A stretch of 64,000 nucleotides of DNA from Alteribacillus sp041949975 (GCF_041949975.1 NZ_JBHFQG010000003.1:159517-223516), one strand, 5' to 3'. Counted from the stretch's first letter, positions 47,645-57,648 are shown. Notes: a model not told the origin generated them from the sequence alone. A program made the numbers and translations.

Positions 47645-49271
47645 CTATTTTAAGGAAAATCCTTCATATCCATTAGCGGCGACTTCGTTGCAAATTTCAC
47701 GGTAAGGACCTACTCCCCCAAGATAAATTGGAAATCTTTGAGGCTTATCAGCAATGTTTGCTCCCGTATACCATGAATCGGTCTCAGGATAAAGTGTTTT
47801 ATCAGCTACCTCCTTGCAATGCTTACTCCAATTCTCCTCTGCTTCCACTAAAGATTCAATTGTTTTTACATCATTATCCCGCAAGTATTCAATACAATCA
47901 GAAACCCATTCTACATGCTGTTCAATCGAGACAGGCATATTGCTTAAGACAGAAGGGCTTTCTGGCCCAGTTATCATAAACAGATTCGGGAAACCAGCAG
48001 TGGCTATGCCAAGATACGTTCTCGTTTGCGCGCCGTCTTCCCATTTTTCTTTTTAAGGATTGGCCTTCTTTTCCATGAATATCCATTTTAAACAAAGGAC
48101 CCGTCATTCCGTCAAAACCGGTTGCAAAAATGATAGTATCTAGTTCATATTCGTTTGCAGCTGTTCGAATGCCTTTTGCAGTAATTTCTTTAATTGATTC
48201 CGATTTAACGTCTACCAAAGTAACGTTATCCCGGTTATAAGTTTCAAAATAATTAGTGTCTGTAATTGGTCGTTTTGTTGCGTAATAATACGTAGGCATT
48301 AGCTTTTCTGCTGTTTTCGAATCCTTTACAACTTCTCGTATTTTGGAACGAATAAAGGAGGATACGGTTTCATTTGCCGCTTTATCAATGGTCAAATCCC
48401 CATAAGTGGTTGGTAAATGGAAAATACCGCCTTTTTGCCAAGCATCCTCATATTTTTTTTCTCTTTCTTCTGGAGGATCCTCTAATGCCGATCGTTCACT
48501 AGGCATTACCGGCACACCAAATACAGACTCTCTAGTTTGCTGCCTGATTTCGTTATAATTATTTTTCGTTTTTTGTATATACTCCTGGTCATAAGGATGG
48601 TTTCTGGCAGGTACACTATATTGAGGCGTACGCTGAAAAACAGTCAGGTGTTCTGCCTCTTTGGCAATAACAGGAATAACTTGCACACCGCTTGAGCCTG
48701 TTCCTATCACACCAACACGTTTACCGTTGAAATCGACTTTTTCATGAGGCCAGCGTCCGGTATGATACCATTCTCCCTTAAACTGTTCTAAACCTTTAAA
48801 CTCAGGTAAATTGGCAGCAGAAAGACAGCCGACAGCTGTAATGAAGTACTGAGCGCATATGTCCTTTCCATCATCTGTTCGAATGGACCAGTTATTAGTT
48901 TCCTTGTCATAATGACCCGTCATAACCTTTGTATTGAACTGAATATCACGCCGCAGTTCAAACTTGTCCGCTACAAAATTAAGATAACGCAGAATTTCCG
49001 GCTGCTCTGGGTATCTTGATGTCCATGTCCACTCCTGCAAAAGCTCGTCCGAGAAAGTATAATTATAATAAATACTTTCTGAATCACAGCGAGCTCCCGG
49101 ATAACGATTCCAATACCATGTGCCGCCTACATCTTCTCCTGCTTCAAACACTTTAGTAGTAAAGCCCGCCTCCCGCAAGCGATGAAGCATATACAGACCT
49201 GAAAATCCTGCACCTACCACGACTGCATCGAACTTATCAGTCTCCTTATGGCCCTGCTGAAAAGAAGCCAT
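47645..49271 (-). pseudogene. Baeyer-Villiger-type flavin monooxygenase, one frameshift near the C-terminus
   Basis: FAD/NADPH monooxygenase converting ketones to esters or lactones. The FAD motif DAVVVGAGFSGLYMLHRLRE, the BVMO fingerprint around GEWYHTGRWPHEKVDF and the NADPH motif RVGVIGTGSSGVQVIPVIA are all present. The first frame runs 47922-49271. Removing one A in the run at 48050-48054 restores EKWEDGAQTRTYLGIATAGF and continues LFMITGPESPSVLSNMPVSI to the stop at 47645, about 540 residues as in the family. I chose ATG 49271 over an upstream extension that lacks motifs. The gene may be intact in life if this is a sequencing error. Confidence 0.85.
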
Positions 49272-49451
49272 GTCTAGACCTGCCCCCTTTGTAGTACGAA
49301 TTAATATGTCTTTATTCCCTGGTGTCTTTAAAAATATATGTAAGCGGTTTTTTTTAATTACACCTTCCTTGGTCACCCAGTTATATTTCACAAAAAAACT
49401 TACCAGTGCGGTAAGTTTTTCCGAATCGTTATATTGCCTCTTCTTCAAAAT

Positions 49452-50216
49452 TTAATCCATTACCAAGCCTCCATCCACTACAAGATTTTGTCCTGTTACA
49501 GCGCGGCTCCATGGAGATGAGAAAAACAGCACAGCATCAGCTACGTCTTCTGGAGTTGTTACTTTTTGCAACGGTGTATTTTCTTTTATGACCTGAAAAA
49601 CTTCATCTGGCGTTGCAGCACTAGCATCCGTTTTTTCTAATAAGCCGCCCGACACCATATTAACCGTTATGTTTTCAGAACCAAGCTCCCTTGCCATATT
49701 CCTCGTGAAACCAAGGAGCGCCGCTTTGCTTGTATTGTATTCATGATAAGCAACGACAGGATTTTGAAAGAGGTTGGTTCCAATATTAATGATTCTTCCA
49801 AAACCTAAGTCCACCATGTCATGTTTAGCGGCTTGTACGGTGTGCAATGCAGATTTCACACTTCCTTCCAGCTGCACCTGGTAATCTTCCCAGGTAAGTG
49901 TATCTGTGTTTTTTTTGTTCACCGCATCAAAAGTAAAATGAATTAAAGCATTATTCACTACTGTGGTTACCGGCTTCCCAAAATGTTCTTTCGCTTTTTT
50001 AAACATCTCATCCACTTGATATTCATCTCTTACATCTGCTTGAACTGCTAACGCATGATCATCGCCTATGCTCTCTAATACTTCTAAAGCTTTATCGGCA
50101 TTTTTTACATAATTAACGACTACGCTGGCACCTTCTCTTCCAAACGCTTTTGCTATCGATGCTCCGAGACCTCTGCTGCTTCCGGTAACTAACACAACCT
50201 GGTCCTTAATATTCAT
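49452..50216 (-). CDS. SDR-family oxidoreductase (FabG-like)
   Basis: NAD(P)-dependent short-chain dehydrogenase of 254 residues. VVLVTGSSRGLGASIAKAFG is the cofactor loop and YNTSKAALLG the YxxxK catalytic pair. The serine 13 residues before the tyrosine is replaced by threonine (INIGTNLFQNPVVAY), as I recall in a common FabG-like subgroup. It lies upstream of the BVMO gene in the same direction and could oxidise an alcohol to the ketone substrate. Confidence 0.9.
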   Translation of the reverse strand: MNIKDQVVLVTGSSRGLGASIAKAFGREGASVVVNYVKNADKALEVLESIGDDHALAVQADVRDEYQVDEMFKKAKEHFGKPVTTVVNNALIHFTFDAVNKKNTDTLTWEDYQVQLEGSVKSALHTVQAAKHDMVDLGFGRIINIGTNLFQNPVVAYHEYNTSKAALLGFTRNMARELGSENITVNMVSGGLLEKTDASAATPDEVFQVIKENTPLQKVTTPEDVADAVLFFSSPWSRAVTGQNLVVDGGLVMD

Positions 50217-50548
50217 ATTAACCTCTCCTGTGTCAATAATTAGAAAATATAAAGAAACTTTAATTTTCCTCTTTTAGTTTAATATACAAAATTGGGGACG
50301 TCCAAATAAGCTGTTAAACAATTTATATGGCATTAAGATGTTTGTTCACAGGCGCAGGCGGGTGATAGTATGGAGGTATTTTAAGCCATCCTCGCATTCT
50401 CATGGTTGATTTTAAAATGGCGCTATAGCGGACAGTCTCCAATTGGAAGTTGAAAAATTCCAGGTGCTGGCACGGTTATCACCTCCGTTCATATCTTTCA
50501 CTAGAAGGCAGCATTTTATGAAGTAATGGAATAATACATGAATACAAA
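50217..50548. other. Intergenic region upstream of the SDR gene
   Basis: About 330 bases with no supported gene, probably holding the promoter for the SDR-BVMO-esterase genes on the minus strand. I saw no clear operator or sigma-54 site after checking one CTGGCACGG match. Confidence 0.5.
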
Positions 50549-50592
50549 TGAAGCCCCCACATACTAGAATTTCTAGTATATGAGGGCTTTTC
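50549..50592. terminator. Terminator after the BCCT gene
   Basis: AAGCCC...ATACTAG and CTAGTAT...GGGCTT form a long stem around AATTT; the plus-strand copy is followed by TTTCTTTT. It abuts the BCCT stop codon. Confidence 0.75.
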
Positions 50593-50594
50593 TT

Positions 50595-52136
50595 TTACAT
50601 AGACTCGACATGGCGGGTTTCTTTTCTTTTTTTTCTGATCTCTGTTCTCTTTTTTGAAGCCATTACTTCTTGGTTAGCCGCTAAATAAAACGAGTATCCC
50701 ATCATCAATATGACAATCGAGAACGGAAATGCTGCGACAATAAGCACATTTTGCAATCCATCTGTGCCACCGAAGTATACAATGATAGCAGCCATCGCTG
50801 ATAGGGATAATCCCCATACAATCTTTACCGTTCGTGGAGGGTTTAACGAACCTGATGTCGACAACATACCCAAAACAAAGGTTGCGGAATCTGCGGAGGT
50901 AATAAAAAATATAGCAATAACCACGATAGTAAGGATCGACAAAATCGTTCCTAGCGGATAATGTTCAAGGACTGCAAATGTCGTCGTTTCCATAGAATAA
51001 TCAGTTAGATTAGCAAGACCTGCCTCTTGAACTTCTAATGCCGAAACGCCAAATACCGCAAAAAAGATAAAACAAACAATAGCAGGGACAAATAAAACTC
51101 CTGCCATAAATTCTTTTATCGTGCGTCCTTTTGAAATTCGTGCAATAAAAATCCCTACGAATGGAGACCATGAAATCCACCATGCCCAATAAAAGATTGT
51201 CCAATTGTCAATCCACGTACGATTTTCTTGATTTAACGGCTCCAGCCTAAGACTCATTTCAAAAAAGTTGGTAATATATCCACCAATAGAGTTAGTAAAC
51301 ATATTCAGTATTAACAAGGTAGGACCAACAATTAAAAGAAGTACCATTAGTAAAAAGCCCAATACCATATTCACATTACTTAAGTACTTAATTCCTCTGC
51401 TTAGACCGGACCAGGCTGAAATGATAAATAAAAAAGTAGCCACAACCAGTATTAATAATTGAAATCCATAGTTATTCGGGGTACTGAATAGAAAAGCCAG
51501 ACCTTCATTTATTTGGGCAGAACCAAAGCCAAGCGTAGCAGCTACACCCACCACTGTTGCAAAGACAGCTAAGATATCAATTAGTTTCCCAGCAGAACCT
51601 TCCATCCGTTTTTGACCAAATAAAGGTACTAGTGTAGCACTAATTAAACCTGGATAACCTTTGTGAAATTTAAAATAAGCCAGCACTAATGCAACAAGGG
51701 CATAGACCGCCCATGCATGAATTCCCCAATGGAAAAAAGAATATTCGAGAGATTGCTTGATAGCTTGAGGAGTACCTTCCTCTCCACTCGGACTGCTTAT
51801 GAAAGCATGAGAGATTGGTTCAGCGGTTGTCCAAAAAATTAACCCAATCCCCATTCCAGCGCTGAACAACATAGCAAACCAGGTAGGAAGGCTAAATTCA
51901 GGTTTATCGTCTTCCTTACCGAGCTTAATTTTATTGAATCGTGAAAATATTAAATAAACGCAAAAAGCCAGCATCATCATAATAATCAATAAGTAATACC
52001 ATCCAAATCTAGTAGAGATAAAGGTAGTCGCATTTGTTGTGACAGCCTCTAAATGCTGCGGTGCAATACCTCCCCACAAAACAACCAATGCGCAAACCGC
52101 GATACTATACCAAAAAACATAGGTTGCGTTCTTCAT
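50595..52136 (-). CDS. BCCT-family betaine/carnitine/choline transporter
   Basis: A 513-residue transporter with 12 membrane segments. SAGMGIGLIFWTTAEPISHA and YWAWWISWSPFVGIFIARIS are the BCCT signatures. It would import a quaternary ammonium compound with Na+ or H+, as an osmoprotectant or as a nutrient. The last 20 residues are very basic. It faces a divergent promoter region shared with the amidohydrolase cluster, which suggests uptake of that cluster's substrate, though osmoprotection is the more general role. Confidence 0.9.
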   Translation of the reverse strand: MKNATYVFWYSIAVCALVVLWGGIAPQHLEAVTTNATTFISTRFGWYYLLIIMMMLAFCVYLIFSRFNKIKLGKEDDKPEFSLPTWFAMLFSAGMGIGLIFWTTAEPISHAFISSPSGEEGTPQAIKQSLEYSFFHWGIHAWAVYALVALVLAYFKFHKGYPGLISATLVPLFGQKRMEGSAGKLIDILAVFATVVGVAATLGFGSAQINEGLAFLFSTPNNYGFQLLILVVATFLFIISAWSGLSRGIKYLSNVNMVLGFLLMVLLLIVGPTLLILNMFTNSIGGYITNFFEMSLRLEPLNQENRTWIDNWTIFYWAWWISWSPFVGIFIARISKGRTIKEFMAGVLFVPAIVCFIFFAVFGVSALEVQEAGLANLTDYSMETTTFAVLEHYPLGTILSILTIVVIAIFFITSADSATFVLGMLSTSGSLNPPRTVKIVWGLSLSAMAAIIVYFGGTDGLQNVLIVAAFPFSIVILMMGYSFYLAANQEVMASKKRTEIRKKRKETRHVESM

Positions 52137-52393
52137 ATACTCACCTCTTATCTAATGATTTTTTTCTTAGAAAGCAACAGTGATTATAGATGGATTTTTG
52201 CAACAGTTTCTTATCTTACATATGTTTCTAATGAATTGCAAACGAGATGTGCCGAACAGACACATAAAGTGCCGCATTATTACTTTATCTAAAAATCTAT
52301 CTAAGGCCCGTCTTAAAAGGCATGACTAAGCTCTTTTCTCCACACTTACCTTGTTTTAAAAATTTAATTTTTCTTAAAAAAATTAAATATCTA

Positions 52394-52430
52394 TCACTGA
52401 ACTTCACTGAGGTTCACTGAGATTCACTGA
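52394..52430. promoter_or_regulatory. Four direct repeats of TCACTGA at exact 10-base spacing
   Basis: TCACTGA starts at 52394, 52404, 52414 and 52424. The period equals about one DNA turn, so all copies would lie on the same face of the helix. The array lies between the divergent BCCT and amidohydrolase genes, about 100 bases before the latter. A binding array for a regulator is the simplest reading; no regulator gene is nearby. Confidence 0.65.
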
Positions 52431-52533
52431 ACAATCTAATTTATACTCAATCGCTCTCAGCGGATTTGGCGCTGTTTTTAAGCCCTGTTACTATTTAAAT
52501 GATACATACAGTAAACGACAAGGAGGAATTTCA

Positions 52534-53604
52534 TTGGCGAAGCAGCAAATTCGATTAATAGATACGGATATACATGAGCGAGTTCACTACAAAGATATCC
52601 TTGAGTATCTTGACGAACCGTTCAAACATTATATGAAGAACTGTCATTGGATCCAAGAAAAACATATGCCTTATACCCAGCCTGCAACAGCAGGGGTAGA
52701 TCGGGCAGATGCTATCCTTCCTGACGGCCGGCCTGCCGGTTCAGATTTAGCATTCATGCAAGAACAGCTTTTAGATGACGTGGGGCATGAGTTTGGTATT
52801 TTAACCGGCGCCCTAGACCCTTCGCCGTCCTCGATGCACGGCTGGTACGAAATGGCGGCTGCTCTGGCAACCGCTTATAATGACTGGCAAATTGAACATT
52901 GGCTGGAAAAAGATGATCGTTTATATGGATCTGTTCACATTGCAGCCCAGGATCGTGACGAAGCCATTAAAGAAATTGAACGAGCCGGCTCTCATCCTAA
53001 AATGGTGCAGATTTTACTCCCAATTGATGACATTATGTGGGGAGATCCATACTATCACCCGATTTTTGAAGCAGCGGAAAAACACGATTTAATGATCGGC
53101 ATGCATCACAATGAACCGCCCGTTTATTACGGCAAGTGGCCGAGATATTTTATCGAATGGCATACTTTAATCCCGACTGCTCATATGAAAATAATTGCCA
53201 ATATGGTCTATAACGGGGTATTTGAGAAATTTCCAAAACTCGGATTGATGATGATAGAAGGCGGTTTTACCCATATCCCTCACTTGATGTGGAAGATGGA
53301 TCAGCAATTTCGGGATTTACGCCATGAAGTACCATGGCTGAAACGAAAGCCAAGTGAAATCATGAAAGAACATGTACGAATTACTACTCAGCCTGCTGAA
53401 GAATTAACAAAAAAGGAATTTATGTCCGTTCTGGACCAAATGGGGACAGATGAAATGCTATGTTTCTCTACAGACTATCCCCACTGGGACTATGACTCTC
53501 CAACACGTGCGCTTCCAAATATGGAACCTGAACTGAAAGAGAAAATATTCGCTGAAAACGCTAGAGCATTTTATCCGAAACTGCCTGATAAAAAGGAGGG
53601 ATAA
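52534..53604 (+). CDS. Amidohydrolase family 2 enzyme
   Basis: Metal-dependent TIM-barrel hydrolase or decarboxylase of 356 residues. RLIDTDIHERV carries the first metal ligands (DxDxH), GMHHNEPPVYY the later His and CFSTDYPHWDYD the conserved Asp. Related members act as aminocarboxymuconate-type decarboxylases or lactonases. TTG start has AAGGAGGA upstream. First gene of a four-gene run; its stop overlaps the Rieske ATG. Confidence 0.87.
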   Translation: MAKQQIRLIDTDIHERVHYKDILEYLDEPFKHYMKNCHWIQEKHMPYTQPATAGVDRADAILPDGRPAGSDLAFMQEQLLDDVGHEFGILTGALDPSPSSMHGWYEMAAALATAYNDWQIEHWLEKDDRLYGSVHIAAQDRDEAIKEIERAGSHPKMVQILLPIDDIMWGDPYYHPIFEAAEKHDLMIGMHHNEPPVYYGKWPRYFIEWHTLIPTAHMKIIANMVYNGVFEKFPKLGLMMIEGGFTHIPHLMWKMDQQFRDLRHEVPWLKRKPSEIMKEHVRITTQPAEELTKKEFMSVLDQMGTDEMLCFSTDYPHWDYDSPTRALPNMEPELKEKIFAENARAFYPKLPDKKEG

Positions 53605-53966
53605 TGATGAAGGAACAAGTTATTTGTAAAACATCTGATATACAGCCCGGTGAAATACTTGAATCGTTTTTCGGTAAGCAAAATATTATCGTTTGCCGAA
53701 CGCAGGACGGCAATTTCTACGCCTTTATGAATCAATGTATCCACCAGGGGGCTCCTATCGGTAAAGGTCTTATTTGCGGAGCAACTACTGACGAAAGTAC
53801 ACCCGGAGATTATCATTACTGCCATAAAGACGAGATTCTCCGCTGTCCCTGGCACGGAAGAGAATTCGATATGAAAAACCAAGGAAGAATGCTGGCTAAT
53901 CCAAGCAAAAAACTCGCCAGCTTTAACGTAAGAATAGAGGACGAAGACGTTATCGTATATAAGTAA
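53604..53966 (+). CDS. Rieske-type [2Fe-2S] ferredoxin
   Basis: A 120-residue Rieske protein. The cluster ligands are in NQCIHQGAPIGKG (Cys-x-His) and RCPWHGREFD (Cys-x-x-His). The two motifs are separated by about 40 residues, longer than usual, with an inserted CGATTDESTPGDYHYCHK segment. The ATG overlaps the upstream stop and AAAGGAGGG precedes it. Together with the next gene it forms an electron-transfer pair. Confidence 0.9.
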   Translation: MMKEQVICKTSDIQPGEILESFFGKQNIIVCRTQDGNFYAFMNQCIHQGAPIGKGLICGATTDESTPGDYHYCHKDEILRCPWHGREFDMKNQGRMLANPSKKLASFNVRIEDEDVIVYK

Positions 53967-53992
53967 TTTAATGGACGAGAAGGTGATTTGAT

Positions 53993-54988
53993 ATGAAAAG
54001 TTCTGAACATGTCGTTGACACCATTATTATTGGCGGAGGACCAACAGGATTATTTGCCGCCTTTTACGGCGGTATGCGCGAAATGTCGGTCAAACTGATT
54101 GACAGTCTGCCGCAGGTCGGTGGCCAGCTGGCGGCACTGTACCCTGAAAAATATATTTATGATGTTGCCGGCTTCCCAAAAGTATTAGCCAAAGACTTGG
54201 TAGCCAACCTCGAAGAACAAGCCAAGCAATTTGATCCAGAAATATGCTTGGAAGAAAACGTTCAGTATGTTGAAAAGCTTGAAGAACAACTTTTCAAAGT
54301 GACTACGACAAGAGCTGTTCACTACGCTAAGACTATTTTGATCACAGGCGGAGCAGGGGCCTTCCAACCTCGGCGTCTTAAAGATGAATCCGCCCAACAA
54401 TACGAAGGAAAGAACCTTTTCTATTCTATCACTGACCTGCAGGCCTTCAAAAACCAGCGAGTTTGCGTATCCGGCGGAGGAGATTCAGCTGTGGACTGGG
54501 CTCTTATGCTCGAAGAAATCGCAGACGAAGTTACCCTTGTTCACCGCCGAGATAAATTTAGAGCTCACGAACACAGCGTCAACCAATTAAAAGACTCTAC
54601 GGTTAACATTAAGACTCCTGTGATCATTGATGAATTGGTTGGGGAAAAGGATTTTATCCAATCCATCGTATTAAAAAAAAACAAAGGCGAGTCCTCCGAA
54701 AATTTAGAAGTAGATTCTCTGATTGTGAACCACGGCTTTCTTTCCAGTCTTGGAGCTATTAAAGAATGGGGACTGGAGCTTCAAAAAAATTCAATTTTGG
54801 TAAACCAGAAGATGGAGACTAACATTCCTGGAATATATGCTGCTGGCGACATTGCAACCTACGACGGAAAAGTAAAGCTGATTGCTACAGGCTTTGGAGA
54901 AGCTCCAACCGCAATCAGCCAGGCAAAGCATTATATTGATCCGAATACAAAAGTTCAGCCTCCTCACAGCACAAGCGTTTTTAGTTAA
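53993..54988 (+). CDS. Ferredoxin-NADP+ reductase, YumC/TrxR-like
   Basis: A flavoprotein of 331 residues. FAD motif IIGGGPTGLFAAFYGGMREM, the PEKYIYDVAGFPKV segment typical of this reductase type, the NADPH motif VCVSGGGDSAVDWALMLEE and the final FAD segment GIYAAGDIATYDGKVKLIAT are present. It has no CxxC redox disulfide, so it is not a thioredoxin reductase. It probably reduces the adjacent Rieske ferredoxin. AAGGTGA lies upstream. Confidence 0.9.
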   Translation: MKSSEHVVDTIIIGGGPTGLFAAFYGGMREMSVKLIDSLPQVGGQLAALYPEKYIYDVAGFPKVLAKDLVANLEEQAKQFDPEICLEENVQYVEKLEEQLFKVTTTRAVHYAKTILITGGAGAFQPRRLKDESAQQYEGKNLFYSITDLQAFKNQRVCVSGGGDSAVDWALMLEEIADEVTLVHRRDKFRAHEHSVNQLKDSTVNIKTPVIIDELVGEKDFIQSIVLKKNKGESSENLEVDSLIVNHGFLSSLGAIKEWGLELQKNSILVNQKMETNIPGIYAAGDIATYDGKVKLIATGFGEAPTAISQAKHYIDPNTKVQPPHSTSVFS

Positions 54989-55015
54989 ATTTTCAATAAA
55001 GGAAGAGGTTACGAT

Positions 55016-56485
55016 ATGAGCGCTAAAAAAATGTTTATAGATGGAGAATGGGTTGCTGCTGCGAGCGGTCAAACCCGCACTATCATTAATCCATTCAACC
55101 AGGAAGCAATTGAAGAAGTCCCAGAAGGTGACGAAACGGATACGCAATCTGCCATTGATGCAGCCAGAAAAGCTTTTGATGAAGGAACTTGGCCGCACAC
55201 TCCAGCAGTTGAGCGCGGAAAACTTGTTTTGAAGATCGCCGAGCTGATTGAACGCGACAAACAAGAGCTGGCAGAGCTTGAAACCCTGGATACAGGCAAA
55301 ACGCTGACAGAAAGTCATGAAGATATGTCCGATATTGCAGAAGTCTTCCGCTACTATGCTGGCCTAGCCGATAAAGATGGCGGAGAATTGATTGAATCGC
55401 CTATCCCTGATTCCAAAAGCAAAGTTGTACGAGAACCTGTCGGGGTCTGCGGACAAATCACACCATGGAATTATCCACTGCTGCAGGCTGCATGGAAAAT
55501 TGCTCCCGCTTTAGCTGCAGGAAATACAATTATTATAAAGCCAAGTGAAATTACTCCTTTAACTACTATTAAAGTAACCGAGCTCATCGAAGAAGCTGGT
55601 GTTCTTAAAGGAGTAGTGAACCTAATTTTAGGGGCCGGCCAAAAAACTGGACAGCTTCTTGCCGAAAGCCATGCCGTAGACCTTATTTCCTTTACCGGCG
55701 GCGTAGAAATCGGTCGCAAAATCATGACAGCCGCTGCAGGAAACTTTAAAAAGATCGCCCTTGAACTGGGCGGAAAAAATCCAAATGTTGTATTTGATGA
55801 TGCAGACTTTGACACAGCTGTGGACCAGGCCTTGAATGCTGTCTTTTTCCACGCCGGCCAGGTATGCTCTGCAGGGGCGCGCTTAATCGTGCAAGACACG
55901 ATTCATGATAAGTTTGTTGAGGCCTTAGTGGAGCGAACTAAACAAATAAAATTAGGAAACGGCTTTGATGAGTCCACCCAATCCGGTCCGCTCATTTCAA
56001 AAGCGCATCGTGAAAAAGTAGAAAACTATGTAGAGATTGGTATAAATGAAGGTGCTAACTTGGTTATCGGGGGGAAACGCCCTGAAGCAGACGAATTGCA
56101 GGACGGTTTCTTTTTTGAACCGACTATTTTTACAAACTGCGATACGTCCATGCGCATCGTTCAGGAAGAAACATTTGGACCTCTATTATCCGTTGAGCGC
56201 TTCAGCACCGAAGAAGAAGCGACACAATTAGCAAATGACTCCAAGTACGGGCTTGCCGGCGCTGTATGGACAACAGATATTAAAAAAGCTGAAAGAGTAT
56301 CCAGTAAGCTCCGCATGGGAACCGTCTGGATTAATGATTTCCACCCTTACTTCGCCCAAGCTCCATGGGGAGGATACAAATCCTCAGGTATCGGCAGAGA
56401 GCTGGGAAAACAAGGGCTCGAAGAATACACCGAAGTAAAACACGTCTTTGAAAATACCGCACCGCAGCCTATTAACTGGTTTTAA
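55016..56485 (+). CDS. Aldehyde dehydrogenase, betaine-aldehyde-dehydrogenase-like
   Basis: NAD-dependent aldehyde dehydrogenase of 489 residues. The general base glutamate is in ALELGGKNPNVVFDDAD and the nucleophile Cys in HAGQVCSAGARLIVQ. Overall resemblance is to the BetB/GbsA group. Downstream of the reductase by 27 bases in one transcript. With a BCCT transporter nearby, quaternary amine aldehydes are possible substrates, but the BVMO and esterase point to other aldehydes too. Confidence 0.92.
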   Translation: MSAKKMFIDGEWVAAASGQTRTIINPFNQEAIEEVPEGDETDTQSAIDAARKAFDEGTWPHTPAVERGKLVLKIAELIERDKQELAELETLDTGKTLTESHEDMSDIAEVFRYYAGLADKDGGELIESPIPDSKSKVVREPVGVCGQITPWNYPLLQAAWKIAPALAAGNTIIIKPSEITPLTTIKVTELIEEAGVLKGVVNLILGAGQKTGQLLAESHAVDLISFTGGVEIGRKIMTAAAGNFKKIALELGGKNPNVVFDDADFDTAVDQALNAVFFHAGQVCSAGARLIVQDTIHDKFVEALVERTKQIKLGNGFDESTQSGPLISKAHREKVENYVEIGINEGANLVIGGKRPEADELQDGFFFEPTIFTNCDTSMRIVQEETFGPLLSVERFSTEEEATQLANDSKYGLAGAVWTTDIKKAERVSSKLRMGTVWINDFHPYFAQAPWGGYKSSGIGRELGKQGLEEYTEVKHVFENTAPQPINWF

Positions 56486-56504
56486 TTTAAGTTAAAATGT
56501 AAAA

Positions 56505-56541
56505 GAAGCTGTCATAGGGCACCCTTTTTGACAGCTTCTTG
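56505..56541 (+). terminator. Terminator of the catabolic run
   Basis: GAAGCTGTCA and TGACAGCTTC are perfect 10-base arms around a 14-base loop, a few bases after the aldehyde dehydrogenase stop. Confidence 0.8.
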
Positions 56542-56724
56542 TATCTATATTTTCTCTCTCCGACTCATATTTCTATATATATAAAGTGAGAATCTACTAA
56601 TGATTGGTACTCATTAATTAAACGAACTGATTTTTGCCTGAGTTATCCCTGCCTTATGATTCATCGAACATGTCGGTTAATGGTACTAAAAGCTTTCATG
56701 CAAACTTGAAAATGCTCCACAATA

Positions 56725-57648
56725 TTATTGCGTTTCTGTTTCATAAATATACAGGGATGCATAGTCATCATCGGGAACACCGAAAAGTCTTAGTCCTTTC
56801 TCCATTTTTTCAACAAATACGGGGTTACGAGTAATATTGTGATTATTAGAGGAAAACTCTGAAATTGGAATTTCATGTTGAATTTCTTTCGTCTTTTTGT
56901 TCAGTAAAGCCAATCCTCCCAATTCATATGTTTCATCAGTATCAGCAGTCAATTCAGCTAAACCAGTGCATAACATATTCCCTTTATCGACTCCTTCACA
57001 GTCTTGATAATCAATGAAATGGCTATTATTATCTTGTACAGATTTTAATTCTCCTTTTCCATTCCATTCATATAATTGTCTCGAACCCCAGTTTACTCCA
57101 TAAATATTATTGTTTTTTTCATCTTTTACAATCCCGCCGATATGATCATCTGCTTCAAATTCTTTTGTTACCTCTTTTGTTTTTGGGTCAACTTTATAAA
57201 TGATGGAATGACTATCAGGCCTATACTCACTAACCGGAACCCAAATATACTCTCCATCATAAGCAATCCCGCCTGGATGGTACATATCGTCTTCTCCAAG
57301 CTCCAGATCTTCAACTAAATTTCCTTCTTCATCTATAATAAATAAATGGCCGATTCCTTCTCCCGGGCTACGCTCATAACCACCCTTGGGTTCTTCGTAC
57401 TGTTCTGTTTCTTCAAGAATTTCAACCGATGAAATGTAATAAAGATCACCAATTTTTGTCATGCCCTGCGGGTGATGGATGTTAAAATCCAGATCTATTT
57501 TTTCTACCTGCTTCCATTCTGTACTTCGAGATAATTTTTTAACTTCTTCAGACAACCCATCTGACTTATGCTCATCTGAAGAGACAAACCCTGACGATAT
57601 TCCTCCCCATAATAAGATAGAACCAATAACAACAAATAAACGAAACAT
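56725..57648 (-). CDS. Secreted DUF6454-type protein
   Basis: From ATG 57648 the 307-residue protein starts with a signal peptide (MFRLFVVIGSILLWGGISSG). A repetitive beta-propeller-like body follows, for example HHPQGMTKIGDLYYISSVEI and YHPGGIAYDGEYIWVPVSEY. This matches a family of unknown function. It would be extracytoplasmic. No neighbour in the same direction. Confidence 0.75.
   Translation of the reverse strand: MFRLFVVIGSILLWGGISSGFVSSDEHKSDGLSEEVKKLSRSTEWKQVEKIDLDFNIHHPQGMTKIGDLYYISSVEILEETEQYEEPKGGYERSPGEGIGHLFIIDEEGNLVEDLELGEDDMYHPGGIAYDGEYIWVPVSEYRPDSHSIIYKVDPKTKEVTKEFEADDHIGGIVKDEKNNNIYGVNWGSRQLYEWNGKGELKSVQDNNSHFIDYQDCEGVDKGNMLCTGLAELTADTDETYELGGLALLNKKTKEIQHEIPISEFSSNNHNITRNPVFVEKMEKGLRLFGVPDDDYASLYIYETETQ

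Noticed and set aside
50461..50485. CTGGCACGG as a sigma-54 promoter
   Set aside because: The -12 GC at the required distance is absent, and no sigma-54 activator is nearby.
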